Positions 23,546 through 26,449 of a DNA stretch of 26,449 bases are shown in pieces. The stretch's first letter is position 1, and every line of letters starts with the position of its first letter. The notes beneath the pieces are model-generated. The model was given only the letters and a program-made list of their open reading frames with translations, was not told where the DNA came from and made no database searches. Source of the stretch: a virus; IMG/VR virus record IMGVR_UViG_3300040815_000208, positions 1 through 26,449 of that record. One strand, given 5' to 3'. Position numbers and translations under genes: made by a program.

Positions 23546-24169
23546 ATGAACTACCTTAGGGAACACCTTACTTTCGATCAAGCTCGTGTAGTAACAGAAT
23601 CTGCGAACGACGGTAAGGATCTCTTTATGAAGGGCATTTGTATTCAGGGCGGGGTAAAGAACGCAAACCAGCGTGTTTACCCTGTCGCTGAAATTTCCAA
23701 TGCCGTTAAGCAGCTCAATGACCAGATCACATCAGGTAACAGTGTGCTTGGTGAAGTTGATCACCCCGATGATCTAAAGATTAATTTAGATCGTGTTAGT
23801 CACATGATTACTGAAATGTGGATGGACGGCCCTAACGGCTATGGAAAGCTAAAGATATTACCAACTCCAATGGGTACTCTAGTAAAGACCATGTTGGAAA
23901 GTGGTGTTAAGTTAGGCGTTAGCAGTAGAGGCAGCGGCAACGTTGCAGAATCTACAGGTAACGTATCTGACTTCGAAATTGTCACAGTAGATGTTGTGGC
24001 ACAACCAAGTGCACCAAATGCATATCCTAAAGCGATTTACGAAGGACTTTTGAATATGCGTAATGGGCACAATGTACTTGAGATTGCTAGAGAAGCAAAT
24101 GGTAATCAAAAAGTACAAAAATACTTGAAGGATGAGGTAACTCGTCTTATCAAGGACCTTAAGATCTAG
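23546..24169 (+). CDS. gp21: Prohead core protease gp21
   Basis: Gp21 is the serine protease that degrades the scaffold and trims the capsid protein during head maturation. The 207-residue product (T4: 212) contains GEVDHPDD (69-76), with candidate catalytic His73, and GVSSRGSGNV (124-133), with candidate catalytic serine 126 or 127, plus SDFEIVTVDVVAQPSAPNA downstream, as expected for this family. It starts 12 bases after gp67, with AAGG upstream, and is followed 9 bases later by the scaffold gene gp22, the usual order. Confidence 0.93.
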   Translation: MNYLREHLTFDQARVVTESANDGKDLFMKGICIQGGVKNANQRVYPVAEISNAVKQLNDQITSGNSVLGEVDHPDDLKINLDRVSHMITEMWMDGPNGYGKLKILPTPMGTLVKTMLESGVKLGVSSRGSGNVAESTGNVSDFEIVTVDVVAQPSAPNAYPKAIYEGLLNMRNGHNVLEIAREANGNQKVQKYLKDEVTRLIKDLKI

Positions 24170-24178
24170 GAGAATATA

Positions 24179-25279
24179 ATGCTAGATGCTATCAAACCAC
24201 TTTTAGATAGCGACCTCATCAATGAGGACACTAAGCAAGAAATCCAGGAAGCCTGGGAAGCAAAGCTAAGTGAAACCAAAGAAGAGGTTAGGGCAGAACT
24301 CCGTGAGGAATTTGCTCGTCGCTATGAGCACGACAAATCCGTTATGGTTGAGGCCTTAGATCGCATGGTAACTGAAAACCTCACAAAGGAAATTGAAGAG
24401 TTCGCTTCTGAAAAGAAAGCAATCTCAGAAGATCGTGCCAAGTTTGTTGCAAAGATGCAAGAAACATCAAGCACTTTTGACAAGTTCCTTGTTACAAAGC
24501 TATCAGAAGAAATTAAAGAACTAAACCAAGACCGCAGTGCACAGGCCGCTACTGTTGAACGTCTTGAGCAGTTTGTTATTGAAAACCTAGCTAAAGAAAT
24601 TGAGGACTTCCAGACAGATCGTAACGATGTCGTAGAGACAAAGGTACGCCTAGTTAAGGAAGCACGTGAGCAGTTTGCTAAACTCAAAGAGTCATTCATT
24701 GAGCGTAGCGCAAAGATTGTTCAAGAGTCAGTTGCTAAGAATCTAGAAAAAGAACTAACTCAACTTAAAGAGGATATCGAAGCAGCCAAAGAAAACACCT
24801 TTGGACGCAAGATCTTTGAGGCATTTGCCAGCGAATTTAGCGCAAGCTATCTCAACGAAAACAAAGAAATTCGTCAGCTAGAAGCAGCCCTTGAAGCCAA
24901 GGACACTGAACTAGTTGAAAGTCAAGCAGCAAACGCTGAAAAGGCACAGATTATTGAGAGCAAAGAGCGTGAAGTTGAAGCCATTACAGAAAGCGTAACA
25001 CGCAAGGAAACAATGGACAAGATGCTCAGCAAGCTCAATAAAGAAAAGGGCGCAATTATGCGTGACCTTCTAGAAAGCGTACAAACAAGTAAATTAGAAT
25101 CCGCTTTCGATCGTTATCTACCCGCAGTATTAGACGGTGCTGCACCAAAGGCTAAGAAGGAAGTAATTTCTGAGAGCCGTGAGGTAACAGGAGATAAAGA
25201 AATCAAAACACAACCGGTTGTAGAAGAAAAGGACGATAGCAATATTGTTCAACTACGCCAGTTGGCAGGCCTGAAGTAA
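24179..25279 (+). CDS. gp22: Prohead scaffold core protein gp22
   Basis: Gp22 is the main internal scaffold around which the capsid assembles; gp21 later cuts it into small peptides. The 366-residue product begins MLDAIKPLLDSDLINEDTK, typical of the family, and is almost wholly charged helix with repeated segments such as ENLTKEIEEF, ENLAKEIEDF and KNLEKELTQL, consistent with a long coiled coil. It is longer than T4 gp22 (269). AGGAG lies 8 bases before the ATG. It ends 20 bases before gp23, the standard order. Confidence 0.92.
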   Translation: MLDAIKPLLDSDLINEDTKQEIQEAWEAKLSETKEEVRAELREEFARRYEHDKSVMVEALDRMVTENLTKEIEEFASEKKAISEDRAKFVAKMQETSSTFDKFLVTKLSEEIKELNQDRSAQAATVERLEQFVIENLAKEIEDFQTDRNDVVETKVRLVKEAREQFAKLKESFIERSAKIVQESVAKNLEKELTQLKEDIEAAKENTFGRKIFEAFASEFSASYLNENKEIRQLEAALEAKDTELVESQAANAEKAQIIESKEREVEAITESVTRKETMDKMLSKLNKEKGAIMRDLLESVQTSKLESAFDRYLPAVLDGAAPKAKKEVISESREVTGDKEIKTQPVVEEKDDSNIVQLRQLAGLK

Positions 25280-25299
25280 GGTACTAGAGGAGACTATAA

Positions 25300-26449
25300 A
25301 TGTCAGACGTACTATTAGAAAGCCGTTGGGGTGAAACCAAGGATGCTCTACTTGAGGGTCTAGAAGGTTCACGACGCAGCAGCATGTCAGTTGTCCTAGA
25401 GAATACTAAGAAGTATCTCGCAGAGGCAGCATCCACTGGCGCAACATCAAGTGGTAACGTAGCAACACTAAACCGTGTTATTCTACCAGTTATCCGTCGT
25501 GTTATGCCAACAGTTATCGCCAACGAAATCGTTGGTGTTCAACCAATGCAGGGCCCAGTTGGCCAGATTCACACTCTACGTGTTCGTTATGCTGAGACTG
25601 TTACATCAACAGCTAGCTCACCATTCGATACAGACACAGTAGCAGGTGATGAAGCACTAAGCCCATTCAAGATTGCAACCGCATATTCCGGTACAACCAG
25701 TGCAACAAGCACAACAGGTCGTGCAGGTACAACAGCAGCTATGGAAGGTGACGGTGGTAACCAGATCTCAATCCAAATCTTGAAGCAACCAGTAGAAGCC
25801 AAGACACGTAAGCTACAGGCTCGCTGGACATTTGAAGCCGCACAGGACGCACAGTCCATGCACGGTATCGATGTTGAGGCAGAAATTATGGCTGCCCTAG
25901 CACAAGAAATTACCGCTGAAATCGACCAGGAAGTTCTCGGTTCACTTCGCTCACTAGCAGCAACAGAAGAGACCTACAACCAGGCAGCAGTTAGTGGTAC
26001 AGCAACATACGTTGGTGACGAGCACGCAGCTCTTGCAGTTCTAGTCAACCGTGTTGCTAACAAGATTGCTCAGCGCACACGTCGTGGTGCAGGTAACTGG
26101 GCAGTTGTTAGCCCAGAAGCACTAACAGTTCTACAGAGTGCAAGCACAAGTGCTTTTGCTCGTACAACTGAAGGCACATTTGAGGCACCAACAAACACCA
26201 AGTTCGTTGGTACACTAAATGGCGCAATGCGTATCTATGTAGACAGCTATGCAGCAGATTCAACTGCCGTTCTAGTTGGTTACAAGGGTTCAAGTGAGAC
26301 AGATGCAGCAGCATTCTACTGCCCATATGTACCACTAATGAGCTCAGGTACAGTACTTGATCCAAGTACATTTGAGCCAGTTGTTAGCTTTATGACTCGT
26401 TACGGGTACGTAGAGCTATCAAATACTGCATCGAGCCTAGGTAATGCTG
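25300..26449 (+). CDS. gp23: Major capsid protein gp23 (3' end outside window)
   Basis: The frame is open from the ATG at 25300 to the right edge (383 codons), preceded by AGGAG. Gp23 forms the hexamers of the T4-type head. The N-terminal 42 residues (ending KKYLAE) form the removable delta domain; LAE at 40-42 fits the gp21 cleavage rule (cut after Glu, Leu/Ile two residues before), followed by AASTG. The mature part carries the HK97-fold family signature LNRVILPVIRRVMPTVIANE, VGVQPMQGPVGQ, then LKQPVEAKTRKLQARWTFEA and later CPYVPLMSS and FMTRYGY. The cleavage site is inferred. The remaining C-terminus lies beyond the window. Confidence 0.96.
   Translation, partial: MSDVLLESRWGETKDALLEGLEGSRRSSMSVVLENTKKYLAEAASTGATSSGNVATLNRVILPVIRRVMPTVIANEIVGVQPMQGPVGQIHTLRVRYAETVTSTASSPFDTDTVAGDEALSPFKIATAYSGTTSATSTTGRAGTTAAMEGDGGNQISIQILKQPVEAKTRKLQARWTFEAAQDAQSMHGIDVEAEIMAALAQEITAEIDQEVLGSLRSLAATEETYNQAAVSGTATYVGDEHAALAVLVNRVANKIAQRTRRGAGNWAVVSPEALTVLQSASTSAFARTTEGTFEAPTNTKFVGTLNGAMRIYVDSYAADSTAVLVGYKGSSETDAAAFYCPYVPLMSSGTVLDPSTFEPVVSFMTRYGYVELSNTASSLGNA

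Noticed and set aside
25294-25301. TATAAATG just before and overlapping the gp23 start (a similar one at the gp67 start) as late promoters
   Set aside because: The octamer overlaps the start codon, so transcription would begin inside the gene. It reflects the A/T-rich spacer after the ribosome binding site.

Overview
The window is part of the genome of a T4-like myovirus, most like the marine T4-like group (cyanophages and pelagiphages). This rests on the order and type of structural genes (gp6, gp25, gp5, a large accessory structural protein, gp53, gp48; gp26 next to a small hub-assembly-type protein; gp29; gp20-gp67-gp21-gp22-gp23), on recombination genes gp46/gp47 beside the late sigma factor gp55, and on T4-type late promoter octamers (TATAAATA and one-base variants). 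The sequence does not identify the host. I saw no tRNA gene, CRISPR array, integrase or transposase.

Layout. Positions 1-9690 are a tightly packed minus-strand baseplate operon, read right to left: gp48 (tail tube cap), gp53, a 1035-residue structural protein with acidic N-terminal repeats, gp5 (hub/spike), gp25 and gp6; gp6 runs off the left edge. At 9691-9759 transcription diverges. From 9760 the plus strand carries gp55, then a disturbed recombination region: a truncated 5' copy of gene 47 (113 codons), an SGNH-hydrolase-like gene, a full-length gene 47, an unknown gene, a small sulfotransferase, gp46, a radical SAM/SPASM protein and a GIY-YIG nuclease. Next is a 427-base stretch without a convincing gene; it folds into a series of helices and ends with a consensus sigma70-type promoter for a small unknown gene. 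Two minus-strand genes follow (gp26 and a small hub-assembly-type protein), then divergently the tape-measure/hub protein gp29. The right end is the head operon: gp20 (portal), a small unknown protein, gp67 (core), gp21 (protease), gp22 (scaffold) and gp23 (major capsid protein, cut by the right edge).

How the genes work together. Gp55 directs host RNA polymerase to late promoters such as those before gp48, gp6, gp26 and gp67. Gp46/gp47 form the Rad50/Mre11-like nuclease used in recombination-dependent replication. Gp6, gp25, gp53, gp5, gp26, gp48 and gp29 build the baseplate and set tail length. Gp20, gp67, gp22, gp21 and gp23 assemble and mature the prohead.

Most notable features: (1) the gene 47 5' duplication around the SGNH gene, whose copies differ at 42 of 330 bases but only 4 internal residues, pointing to recombination with a related phage; (2) the candidate structured RNA at about 16840-17004, with a 13-pair terminal hairpin; (3) AT-rich accessory enzymes (SGNH, sulfotransferase) and a radical SAM enzyme lodged around gp47/gp46; (4) acidic ELDNF-type repeats and a TGGGSTTR element shared by two neighbouring baseplate proteins.
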